Origin: Bacillota bacterium
GTDB lineage: Bacteria; Bacillota; UBA4882; UBA10575
Direction of reading: 5' to 3'
Assembly (NCBI GenBank): GCA_012521315.1
Contig: JAAYMP010000202.1
Span: forward strand, 1-25,912
DNA: 25,912 nt
Positions 14,497-24,400 of the stretch are shown piece after piece (the stretch's first letter is position 1; every line of letters starts with the position of its first letter). Made by a program: the position numbers and the translations under genes. The notes below the pieces were generated by a model. That model searched no databases and was not told the origin of the DNA. It was given only the letters and a program-made list of their open reading frames with translations.

Positions 14497-15318
14497 ATGG
14501 CCCTTTCCTATGAGGAGTTCAAAAAGGCAGTTTCCGAACTCTGCGGGACCGATCTTTTTTTATATAAAAGCCAGCAGATGGACCGGCGGATCCATTCCCT
14601 GATGAACTTTTGGGGGATCCGCGATTACGATGAATATCTTACGGCCTTGAAGACCAACCCCCAACGTTATCAAGAGTTTGTCAAACGGTTGACCATTAAT
14701 GTTTCGGAATTTTTCCGGAATCCGGACCGTTTTATCGAGCTGTGGCAGCGGTTTTTGCCCGAGATTTTACAGAGAACGGGCGGGATCCGGATCTGGTCGG
14801 CGGGGTGTTCCAACGGGGCCGAACCTTATTCCATCGCCATTATTTTAAATGAGTTGAACGCACTCGACCAGGCGACGATTCTGGCCACCGATATTGATGA
14901 GGCAATTTTGAGAAAAGCCCAGCACGCAGTCTACTCTTTTAATGAAGTGAAAAGTTTGCCCCCCGATTTACGGGAGAAGTATTTCCGGCAGGAGGAGGAG
15001 GTATTCTATTTTGATGAGGCCTTGAAAAAACAGGTCCAATTCAAGAAGCACAATTTACTACAGGAACCCTACCCGGAGGATATGGACCTGATTATCTGCC
15101 GGAATGTGGTGATCTACTTTACGGAGGAGGCCAAGCACAAAATCTACGTCGGTTTTAACCGGGCTTTGCGGGCCGGCGGCTATTTTTTGACCGGGGGAAC
15201 CGAACCGCTCCTCTATTACCGGCATTATGGTTTTGAAAACGTGGCCACTTCCTTCTACCAAAAGATTGGCCCGCCGAGTGAGAACTTGGAGGCCGGACAC
15301 TGGAGTTTAAGTTTATGA
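14497..15318 (+). CDS. cheR: CheR-type protein-glutamate methyltransferase
   Basis: Uses S-adenosylmethionine to methylate glutamates on chemoreceptors, setting adaptation. The protein has 273 residues from the ATG at 14497. An amino-terminal helical domain (1-65) is followed by the hallmark TINVSEFFR (66-74), the SAM-binding SAGCSNGAEPYSIA (101-114), an acidic motif ATDID, and the late CRNVVIYF near 200. GGAGGGTG at 14481-14488 supports this start; in-frame ATGs upstream, including one overlapping the nitroreductase stop, would add up to 54 residues of no family resemblance. No other chemotaxis gene is present; instead the stop overlaps acpS by a few bases. It could serve chemoreceptors elsewhere in the genome or methylate another signalling protein. 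Confidence 0.92.
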   Translation: MALSYEEFKKAVSELCGTDLFLYKSQQMDRRIHSLMNFWGIRDYDEYLTALKTNPQRYQEFVKRLTINVSEFFRNPDRFIELWQRFLPEILQRTGGIRIWSAGCSNGAEPYSIAIILNELNALDQATILATDIDEAILRKAQHAVYSFNEVKSLPPDLREKYFRQEEEVFYFDEALKKQVQFKKHNLLQEPYPEDMDLIICRNVVIYFTEEAKHKIYVGFNRALRAGGYFLTGGTEPLLYYRHYGFENVATSFYQKIGPPSENLEAGHWSLSL

Positions 15319-15692
15319 TGATCAAGGGGATCGGAACTGACATTGTTGAAATCAGCCGGATCGCTAATTTAATGGCCAAACGGGGGGAGACTTTTTTACG
15401 GCGGGTCTTTACCCCGGACGAGTTGGCCAACTGTGGCCGGGCCGCCCACCGTTTGGCCGGAAGGTTTGCGGCGAAAGAAGCCTTTTTTAAAGCCCTGGGC
15501 ACCGGCTTTCGTGGTTTTAAGTGGCATGAAATCGAGGTGCACAACGACCAACTGGGTGCTCCTTATTTTTCTTTATCCCCTCGCCTCCGGGACTACCTCC
15601 GGGCGCAGGGGGTGGAGAAGACCCATTTGTCGATTGCCCATAGTAAAGAATACGCGGTGGCGCAGGTTATTATGGAGCGGATTAACTCATGA
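15315..15692 (+). CDS. acpS: Holo-[acyl-carrier-protein] synthase
   Basis: Transfers 4'-phosphopantetheine from CoA to the serine of apo-ACP, activating fatty acid synthesis. It has 125 residues, the normal size for an AcpS trimer subunit. The metal-binding Asp is in GIGTDIVEI (residues 5-13) and the second ligand Glu in RFAAKEAFFKAL near residue 58. The carboxy half has the typical LSIAHSKEYAVAQVI. The ATG at 15315 overlaps the cheR stop; a second ATG one codon later is equally good. The stop overlaps the ATG of nnr. The acpS-nnr-alr order is common in Bacillota, making this assignment secure. Confidence 0.95.
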   Translation: MMIKGIGTDIVEISRIANLMAKRGETFLRRVFTPDELANCGRAAHRLAGRFAAKEAFFKALGTGFRGFKWHEIEVHNDQLGAPYFSLSPRLRDYLRAQGVEKTHLSIAHSKEYAVAQVIMERINS

Positions 15693-17176
15693 AAGTGGCA
15701 ATGGCACAGGAAATGCGGGAGATTGACCGCTTGGCCATGGCGGAGTACGCCTATCCAGGGCTGCTGTTGATGGAACACGCGGCCCTTGCGCTCTTCCGGG
15801 CCCTCAAAGCCCGTTTTTCCCTGGGGAAAGTGGGCGTCATCTGCGGCAAAGGCAACAATGCGGGGGATGGCTGGGCGTTGGCCCGGCTGTTGATCCTGGA
15901 CGGGGTGGAGGTAACGGTTTTTACCCCTGGAGCGGAACAGCAGTTGCCCCCGGACGCGGCGGCCAACCGGGAGATCGCCCGGCGCCTGGGGATTAGGGAA
16001 GCGCCCTGGACGGCTTTGCTGGAGGCGCCCGCGCTGCTCTCCTCCTTTTCCGTCCTGGTCGATGCGCTTTTGGGAACCGGTTTCCGGGGAGAAGTGGCGG
16101 CGGAGATGGCCGCGGTCATTGCGGCGCTGAATAAGGCCGACCGGCCGGTAGTGGCGGTCGATCTTCCCTCCGGCGTGGAAGCCGATACCGGCCAGGTGCC
16201 GGGCCCCGCCGTGCGGGCGACGCTGACCGTCACCTTCGGCCTGCCCAAAGTTGGCCTGCTGGTCTACCCCGGCCGGGAGTATGCCGGTGAGGTCATCGTG
16301 GACGGGATCGGCCTTCCCCCGCCTTTGCTGCGGGAGCGGGCCACCGGTTATTATACTTTCAACCAGCGTGAGCTTGCTGCCTTGCTTCCGCAGAGGAAAG
16401 CGGAGGCCCATAAAGGAACCCAAGGCCACCTTTTGGTTGTGGGCGGTTCGCCGGGCATGACCGGGGCGCCGGTCTTGGCGGGGCTGGCGGCCTTGCGGAG
16501 TGGGGCGGGCTTGGTGACGCTGGGGGTACGGGATGGCTTAAACCTCCCCGAAAAACCCATGGAAGTGCTGGCCAAACCTTGGTCTAAGCTTCAGTGGGAC
16601 GCCTACGACGCCATTGTGGTGGGGCCGGGGCTTTCAACCCAGCCGGACGGGCGGGCGATCCTGGCGACGGTCCTTGGTCTGGAGCGGCCTTGCCGTGTGC
16701 TGGATGCGGACGCCCTGAATCTTTTGGCAACCATCTCCCGGTGGTGGGAGAAGGTTAAGGAGGGGTTGGTCCTGACGCCCCATCCGGGGGAGATGGCCCG
16801 CCTTTGCGGGCTTACGGCCGGCGAAGTACAGGCCAACCGTTTGGCGTTGGTGAAGGAAAAGACCAGAGAGTGGGGGGTTACGCTTGTGCTGAAGGGTGCG
16901 GCGACCCTCGTGGGCAGTGCGGAGGAGCCCATTTATATCAACCCCACGGGTAACCCGGCGTTGGCCACCGGTGGGACCGGGGACGTTCTGGCGGGCATGA
17001 TCGGCGGCCTTTTGGCCCAGGGGTTGGCGCCCGCGCAGGCGGCGGCGGTTGGGGTCTATCTTCATGGGCAAGCCGGGGACCTGGCGGCCAGGGAGATCGG
17101 CCCGGTCGGGATCCTGGCGGGGGACCTTCTACCGCGGATCCCGCGGGTAATGGGAATGGGGGCAGGCCAATGTTGA
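15689..17176 (+). CDS. nnr: Bifunctional NAD(P)H-hydrate epimerase / ADP-dependent dehydratase
   Basis: Repairs damaged NADH and NADPH hydrates. The amino-terminal YjeF_N half (about 1-215) epimerises the R and S hydrates; the carboxy-terminal carbohydrate-kinase-like half (about 230-495) dehydrates the S form with ADP. The 495 residues fit the fused bacterial form. Visible motifs: GKGNNAGDGWALARLL at 53-68, VDALLGTGF, then GHLLVVGGSPGMTGAP, and the catalytic GGTGDVLAGMIGGLL with Asp432. The four-base overlap with acpS (15689-15692) and seven-base overlap with alr (17170-17176) indicate a translationally coupled operon. Confidence 0.95.
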   Translation: MKVAMAQEMREIDRLAMAEYAYPGLLLMEHAALALFRALKARFSLGKVGVICGKGNNAGDGWALARLLILDGVEVTVFTPGAEQQLPPDAAANREIARRLGIREAPWTALLEAPALLSSFSVLVDALLGTGFRGEVAAEMAAVIAALNKADRPVVAVDLPSGVEADTGQVPGPAVRATLTVTFGLPKVGLLVYPGREYAGEVIVDGIGLPPPLLRERATGYYTFNQRELAALLPQRKAEAHKGTQGHLLVVGGSPGMTGAPVLAGLAALRSGAGLVTLGVRDGLNLPEKPMEVLAKPWSKLQWDAYDAIVVGPGLSTQPDGRAILATVLGLERPCRVLDADALNLLATISRWWEKVKEGLVLTPHPGEMARLCGLTAGEVQANRLALVKEKTREWGVTLVLKGAATLVGSAEEPIYINPTGNPALATGGTGDVLAGMIGGLLAQGLAPAQAAAVGVYLHGQAGDLAAREIGPVGILAGDLLPRIPRVMGMGAGQC

Positions 17177-18303
17177 CCGACAAAGCACAAATCTCTCGTC
17201 CAACCTGGGTGGAGATCGACCGGGCGGCGCTCCGTGCCAACCTCAGGGAGATCAAGGCGTTGGTTGGGCCGGACTGCCGGGTGCTGGCGGTGGTGAAAGC
17301 CGAAGCCTATGGCCACGGGGCGGCCCAGGTGGCCAAACTGGCCCGGGCGGAGGGGATCGAATGGTTCGGGGTAGCCCTGCCGGAGGAAGGGATCGCCCTC
17401 CGCCAGGCGGGCGTGGACGGGAACATTCTCGTCTTTGGGCCATTCTTGCCGGAACAAGCCGCCACTTATTTCACCCACGACCTGGTACCGACCATCACCA
17501 CGTGGGAGGGCGCGACCGCCCTTTCCCGGGAGGCCATCCGCCGCCACCAACAAGCCCGGGTTCACATCAAGGTGGACACCGGGATGGGGCGGATCGGGTT
17601 TTTGGCGGCCGATGGCGCGGCTGCGGTCGAAAGAATCATTTCCTTACCGGGACTTTTGGTTGAGGGGTTATATTCCCACTTCGCAACGGCCGACGCGGCC
17701 GATCTGACCTACGCCCGGCAACAACTGGCGGCCTTTGGGCGGTTGGTTGCTGAACTGGAGAGCAAAGGAATCAAGATCCCCTTGAAACACATCGCCAACA
17801 GCGGAGGGGTTCTTAACCTGCCCGCAAGCTACTTCGACATGGTGCGGGCCGGGTTGATTCTATACGGGATGTGGCCTTCGCCGTGGTGTGCCCAAGGGAA
17901 GATCAAACTGAAACCGGCCTTCAGCCTTAAGACCAAGGTGGTGTTTGTGAAGCGAGTCCCGGCCGGGCTCGGCATCAGCTATGGCCAGTGCTACCATACC
18001 AGCCGGGAGACGACCATTGTCACGCTGCCCATCGGGTACGCCGACGGCTGGCTCCGGGCCCTTTCGGGAAAAGCCCGGGTCTTGATTAACGGCGCGTACC
18101 ACCCGATCGTCGGCACCATCTGCATGGACCAATGCATGGTCGAAGTGGGCGACACCCCGGTCCAGGTGGGCGACGAAGTAGTGCTGATCGGGGAACAAGG
18201 GGGAAAGGCAATCACGGTGGAAGAGGTCGCCGACCACCTGAACACCATCAACTACGAGGTGGTCTGCCAGATCAGCAGCCGGGTACCCCGGATCTACGTC
18301 TAA
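17170..18303 (+). CDS. alr: Alanine racemase
   Basis: PLP enzyme that interconverts L- and D-alanine, supplying D-alanine for peptidoglycan. It has 377 residues, the usual size. The PLP lysine is Lys43 in VVKAEAYGHG (most homologues have Asn or Asp in place of the Glu after Ala). The catalytic tyrosine is Tyr271 in GISYGQCY. Other family stretches are KVDTGMGRIG, HIANSGG, LPIGYADGW and GTICMDQCMV. The ATG overlaps the end of nnr. No mazEF-type toxin pair follows, unlike in Bacillus; instead the operon ends at the terminator at 18394. Confidence 0.97.
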   Translation: MLTDKAQISRPTWVEIDRAALRANLREIKALVGPDCRVLAVVKAEAYGHGAAQVAKLARAEGIEWFGVALPEEGIALRQAGVDGNILVFGPFLPEQAATYFTHDLVPTITTWEGATALSREAIRRHQQARVHIKVDTGMGRIGFLAADGAAAVERIISLPGLLVEGLYSHFATADAADLTYARQQLAAFGRLVAELESKGIKIPLKHIANSGGVLNLPASYFDMVRAGLILYGMWPSPWCAQGKIKLKPAFSLKTKVVFVKRVPAGLGISYGQCYHTSRETTIVTLPIGYADGWLRALSGKARVLINGAYHPIVGTICMDQCMVEVGDTPVQVGDEVVLIGEQGGKAITVEEVADHLNTINYEVVCQISSRVPRIYV

Positions 18304-18393
18304 AAGGGACTCCGGCCGGGAAAACACCAGACGCCACCGCGCGCCAAGGCGAACTGGCGAAAGGAAATACGAAAGCAAGAGGGGAAAACAAGA

Positions 18394-18425
18394 GGGGTTG
18401 TCCGCACCGACGGACACCCCTTTTT
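18394..18425 (+). terminator. Terminator after alr, probably bidirectional
   Basis: GGGG (18394-18397) and TGTCCG (18399-18404) pair with CGGACA (18411-18416) and CCCC (18417-18420), with one bulged T and a CACCGA loop, followed by TTTTT. On the minus strand the same hairpin is followed by TCTTGTTTT, so it can also end the converging glucan synthase gene. A nine-base direct repeat CAAGAGGGG (18376-18384 and 18389-18397) lies at its left side. Confidence 0.88.
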
Positions 18426-18446
18426 CGTATGGCAAAATTTCATTGC

Positions 18447-21400
18447 CTAAAGAATGAGCAAGACCCGGTGTTTTTCCCCGTCGTTGACGAGGGGGACCCC
18501 GGCCTCGATCTCCGCCAACGGCTCCCCGTCCAGCTCCAGATAGGAGCCGCCCGTCTGTTTCCGTTCGGGGTTTTCCACTTTAATCTCGTACTCGGTCTGG
18601 CCGTACCAGTACCGGACGGAAAAGCCGGGCCAGTCTTCGGGGATACATGGTTTGAGGTGGAGGACGGGCCCCTGGCGCCGGAGGCCCAGGATCCATTCCA
18701 AGCCCGCCTGGTACATCCAGCCGGCCGAGCCCGTATACCAGGTCCAGCCGCCGCGGCCGGTGTGGGGCGGGACGGAATAAACATCGGCGGCCATGACGTA
18801 CGGCTCAACCTTGTAGCGCTGGGCCTCATTGTAGGTCCGCGTCTGGTTGATCGGGTTCAGGATCCGGAACAGGTCATAAGCCCGGTTCCCCTGGCCCAAC
18901 AGGGCCCAGGCGATCACGGCCCAGATCGTGCCGTGGGTGTACTGCCCGCCGTTTTCCCTGATCCCTGGGGGATAGGCTTGGATATAACCGGGGCTGGGTT
19001 CGGTTTTGTCAAAGGGCGGCGTCAGGAGACAGATGAGCGTCCCCTCTTCCCGGCGGACCAGTTTATGGTCTAAAGAATTCATCGCCAGGAGGGCTTTGTC
19101 AAGCTCAGCCGCCCCGGAGATGACACCCCAAGCCTGGGCAATACAGTCGATCTGGCATTCCGTATTGGTGATCGAACCGATCGGCTCGCCGCGGTCGTTA
19201 TAAGCCCGGCGGTACCACTGGCCGTCCCAGCCGTGCTCGTTGAGGGCGGCGACCAACTCATTGCTGATCGCCGTGTAGCGTTCGGCGCGTTCGGGATCTT
19301 TCTGTTTGACGGCAATGGGGATGAACTCCTGGAGGACATGGTAGAGAAACCATCCCAACCAGACGCTTTCACCCAGGCCGCCCGCCCCAACCGCGTTCAT
19401 CCCGTCGTTCCAGTCGCCCGTGCCCATCAAGGGGAGACCGTGCGGGCCGAAGCGGAGGGCCCGTTCGATGGCGCGGACGCAGTGCTCATAGAGGGTTCGC
19501 GTCTCCGTGGAGACCTTGGCCTGCTCATAACGTTCAAGTTCATGTTCTTCCAAGGGTGGGCTTTCCAGGAACGGGATGCGGTGTTTCCAAATCCTCTGGT
19601 CGCCTGTGTGCTTGGCATAGCGGCAGGCGGCGTACGGCAGCCACAACAGATCGTCGGAGAAACGGGTCCGGATCCCATAACCGGTTTCTTCATGCCACCA
19701 GTGCTGGACGTCGCCTTCCAAGTACTGGTGGGCGGCGTGCAGCAGGATCTGCCGGCGGGCAAACCCGGGCCGGGCGTGGAGCAAGGCCAGGACGTCCTGG
19801 AGTTGATCCCGGTAGCCATAGGCGCCCCCCGATTGGTAGAAGGCGCTGCGTGCCCACAGGCGGCAACTGACCGTCTGGTACAGTAGCCAGTTGTTGAGGA
19901 GCAGGTCGAAAGCGCGGTCGGGGGTCGTGACTTGAACACGGCCCAGTAGATCGGCCCAGTAATTTCTGGCATTTTTTAAGGCCGTTTCGACGCCGGTCTT
20001 GCGACCGTATTTGCGCATCATTTCCCGGACTTGCTCTTTGGAAGTGGCGGCCCCGACCAGGATGTAGACGGTCCGTTCCCCCTGCGGCGGGAGGTAGATC
20101 TTGACCTGCATCGCCCCGCAGGGGTTATGCTGGACGCCGGTGGTGTTGGACAGTTTCTCCCGTTTGAGGGCCGCCGGGAAGGATAGGCTACCGTTCCGGC
20201 CGATAAACTCGGCCCGGTCCCCGGTCCAACTGCGGTCGATCTCCGGGCCGCCGGTCCAGATCCCCAAAAACCCGTACTGGTCACTGAAGTCTTTTTGGTA
20301 AACGTTCCGGGCCAAAAGCGCACCGCTGTTCCGGTCGTACTCGGTGACGATAAACGGGGCATTCTTTTCGCGGTTGACCCCCAAAACCCATTCCAGGTAA
20401 TGGGTAACGGCGATCTCCCGTTCCCGGTCCTCGGTGTTTTGCAAGGTCAGACGCAGGATTTTGACCGGGGCATCAATGGGCGTAAAGACCAGCCCGGTCT
20501 GGATCAGCCCCTGGCTTTGGTGTTCAAAGACGGTGTAACCCTGACCGTGGCGGACCGTATAAGGTGCGGTATCTCGGATCGGTAAGGCCGTGAGCGTCCA
20601 CAACAGGCCGCTTGCTTCGTCCCGCAGGTAGCAGATCTCGCCGGAGGGATCGAGCACCGGGTCGTTGGACCACGGCGTCAACTTGAACTCTCGGCTGTTG
20701 GCGGCCCAGGTGTACCCGCCGCCCGATTCGGAGACCGTAAAGCCGAACTTGGGGTTGGCGATGATATTGCACCACGGCGTGGGGAGCAGGTCTTTCGTCC
20801 GCAACTGGATTACGTATTCTTTACCGTCCGGCGTGAAGCCACCCCAGCCGTTGAAGAAGAGCAGTTCCTCGGGGGATTCGGTTGGGATGTAATTGGCTTC
20901 CACCGGGGTTGGCAGCCGGACCGGCTGGGACGGCGGCAAGCTGCGCCGCAGGTTGACCACCGGTCGCAACTGGGAGCGGATCGAACCGCCGTCGCTGTGG
21001 AGGACAATCCGGGCCACCGTCTCGAGGAGGATCTGATCCTCCTTTGGAATGGTCCCGGCCGCAAAGAGGAAGACGCCGCCCGGCCGCTCCAAATCTTCCG
21101 GTTCCGGGAAGGAGTGGATGATCCGTTGGACCTCCTCAAAGAGGGTTTGCCGGTAACCTTCATCGTTGTTGGTCAGGATCACCAAGTCGGTGACCAGACC
21201 TTTGCGCTTCCAGTACTGGTGGAAACGGAGGATCTGCTCGGCAAGGCTGGTGTCGCTTTGGTCCTCCAGCCAGAGCAGGATCACCGGCAGGTCGCCGGAG
21301 ATCCCATACGCCCAGAGGGCCGATTGGTCCTTCACGTTTTTCCGCAGCGCGCTGCTGCGGGTCCGCTGGTAATAGTTATAATAGAAGATCTGTGACGCCA

Positions 21401-24400
21401 TCAACTGGAGCAGCCGGACCTGGTGGAGCGGGATCTTCATCTCCTGCAGTTCCAGTTGGGCGCGGTTAAAGGCCACTTCGCAGACCTGTTCGAAGCGGTA
21501 GGGCGAAGCAAGCCGGTCGACCAGTTCCAACGCTTCCTCCCGGGAGGGCGCGATCCCGGTGATAAAGGTGAAGTTGGCGGTTTCCCCGGGGTTCAATTGC
21601 ACCCGCCGCCGGAGGGAGAAGACCGGGTCGAGGACCGCACCAGTGGTGCCTGATAAGCGCTGGTTGGTCTCGATGACCACCGGAATGCGGTACGAGCGGC
21701 CGCGGCCGACGAACCGGGAGCGGTCGGTCTCAAACTCCAAAGGCCCAATGGGAGGCATGTCGACATGGAGGGCATGAACCAGCCATGGCGAGGGGTTTGG
21801 TTGTCCGGTCCGGCGGTGAGCCAGGAGCGCCTCGGCTTCCGGGACCACTTCCGTTTCGACAAACAGTTTGTTGAAGGCCGGATGAGCTTGGAAAGCATCT
21901 TTCCGGGCCAAAACCGGTTCGAGATAACTGGTGACCTCCAGCGTGCACGGGGAGTCGCCAAAGTTGGTCAGGGAGAGCTGGCGAAGCTCCGCATCCTCGT
22001 CCGGAACCACACAGATTTTCAACTGGGTCTGGACCTGCCCTCTCGTTTTGGTAAAGACGATCCGGTCCAGTTCCGAATCCATGGTCACCGGATCCGAACT
22101 GTCCCGGAGGGGATGGAAGGTGGGCGACCACGTGCTGCCGTCGGTGATGTTTTTGATGTAGAAGAAGACGCCATGGTGATCTTTGATCGGGTCCTCTTCC
22201 CAACTGGTCAACAAAAGGTCCTTATACTGGCTGAAACCGCCGCCGCTGTTGGAGACCATCACCAGATAGCGGCCGTTCGACAGGAAACTGGCCACGGGCA
22301 ACGGGGTGTCATGTGTGGCAAAATGGCGCGGGTCAAAGCCTTCGTCCCGTTGGTAGCGAGTCGGCAAGTATCTTGGGATCTGTTGGTGCGTCTTGACGAC
22401 CGTAGGCGCCAAAATCCGTTCATGTAACAACAGGTCAGTGCTGAACACCCGCGGGTCGTTCAGAAAACGCCGGTGCATTAAGTTACCGTGGAGAAGGTTC
22501 CCAAGGGCGATCAAGGACATGCCCTGGTGGTGCGCCATATAGCTTTTGACGATGGCGTAATTCCTCTTCTTCGGGAGGCGTTCCGGGGTAAAGTCCAGGG
22601 CTTCATAGAAGCCGAACGCCCCGAAGGCCCCGTACCGCTCCATCCGGTAGAGGTTGTTGACCGCTTCTTTGGGCGCCACCATGGCGGCGAGGAAGGTGGC
22701 ATAGGGCGTTACCACCCGCTCTTTCTCAAGGCCCTGCTTCAGGGCCAGCGTGGGAATCCCAAAGGCCCGGTACTGGTAGTTTAAGCGGTGGTCAAAGGCA
22801 TAATAGCCCGATTCGGAGACCCCCCACGGGAGGCCCAGTTTTTTCCCGTAATTGATCTGGCTTTTCACCATCAACTGGTAAGTCTGCTCCCAGAGCGTGT
22901 TGGGATGGCAGGTCATCGCGAGCAAAGGCATCAGATACTCAAAGGCCGTCCCCGTCCAGGAGATGAGGACCGGCTTATGCGCGACCAGGGTCGAAGTGCG
23001 GCTCATGGAAGCCCAGTGTTTGACCGGGACCTGGCCCAAAGCAATCGCGATAAAGCTGGCCTGGCGCGCTTCGGAGGCCAAAAGGTTGTAATAGGACGAA
23101 TCCAGGCGCTGGTTGCTGACGTTGTAACCAATGGAGAAGAGACGCCGCTGGCGGTCGTAAAGCGGGGTAAAATCATGCGCGGCGACCAGTGCTTCCAGCT
23201 GCGCGCATAGTCTTTCCCCGTCGCATAAAAACTCCTCGATCCGCGCGCGCGAAACCAAGAGCAATTCGGTTAAGGCCGGGCGCTCCGCTTCCCCTTGGCC
23301 GGCCGCTTCCTGACCGGCCTGATCGGCCAGGGCGATTACTTCCGCGAAATTCTTTACGGCACGCAATTTATCTGCCAGCTCATCGCTGTCGTGCCCGCCC
23401 GCCGCCAAAAGCTCTGGCAACCAGGGGAAGAACCACTCCAGCTCTTCGATCTGCAGATCGATGGCGGCCACCGCATGGCGGAGAGACTCCCGGCCGGCCT
23501 CCTCCGCCTTTTCCCTGGCCTTTTTCAGCAGGCGGTACCAGGTCAGGATGGCCGGTACGCCTTCAAGATCGGGTTCAAAATAACCGGCCCAGGAGGCGGT
23601 GGTCTCTTTTTTCTGCTCTTCCCAACGGATTGTATCAACCAGCCCTTGCCCCAACCCCTTGGTCCAAGGCTGTTGTAACCACTCTTTAATCCCCGCTTTG
23701 GCGATGAGGAGATAGACCAGGAGGTTGCCGCTGTCCACCGTGGATACATATAAAGGAATTAGGGGTTGCAGGGTGACGGTATCGTACCAATTATAGAAAT
23801 GCCCATCCCAGCGGGGTAAACGTTCCAAAGTGTTTATGGTTTGCGCGATCCGCGTCACCATCTGTTTGGTGGTGATATACCCAAAGTCACGGGCCGTAAC
23901 CAGCGAAGCCAGGTAAAGCCCGATGTTGGTGGGTGAAGTCCGGTGGGCGATGCCGTTGTCCGGGTCAATTTGCAGATTGTCCGGGGGTAACCAGTTGTCT
24001 CTCGCTGTAACCACTGTCTCGAAAAAGTGCCAGATCCGCCGGGCATTCTCCCGTAAATAGATCTTCTCCTCGGCCTTAAGGGCTTTTCTTTTGGGTTGCC
24101 GGGGCACAGCGGTCAGATGCACCCAGAGCGGCGCGGTAAGCCACAGGAAGAAGAAAGGAGCCAGCCAGGGCAGTCCGGTCGGGGATTGGCGCCATAAGAA
24201 GGCAAGGGCGGCCAGGCTCAGAACCTGCCCGCGCAGCATCTTCTCCCAGACGCGCCACAAAGTATTCGGGGCCTGTTTGCCCACGTCCGAAGCGGTTCGC
24301 CACTCTAAAAGATGGCGGTGGGAGATCTTCATCCGGTACAAGGTACGGACAATGGCGTCGACCATCATGGCGGCCTCGTAGGGCAGGGCGGCCAAGCCAA

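Noticed and set aside
15593..16429. Minus-strand open frame of 278 codons opposite acpS and nnr
   Set aside because: Antisense to two clearly identified genes, low-complexity Gly/Arg/Gln composition.
18376..18397. Repeat array near the alr terminator
   Set aside because: Only two copies of a nine-base GAGGGG-type repeat, one inside the terminator stem; too little to call a repeat element.
18132..19073. Plus-strand open frame of 313 codons
   Set aside because: It spans the end of alr, the terminator and the glucan synthase on the other strand; its Gly/Pro/Arg-rich product is a shadow of GC-rich coding DNA.
21765..22427. Plus-strand open frame of 220 codons inside the glucan synthase
   Set aside because: Antisense shadow; no ribosome binding site and no recognisable domain, while the minus frame carries clear family motifs.
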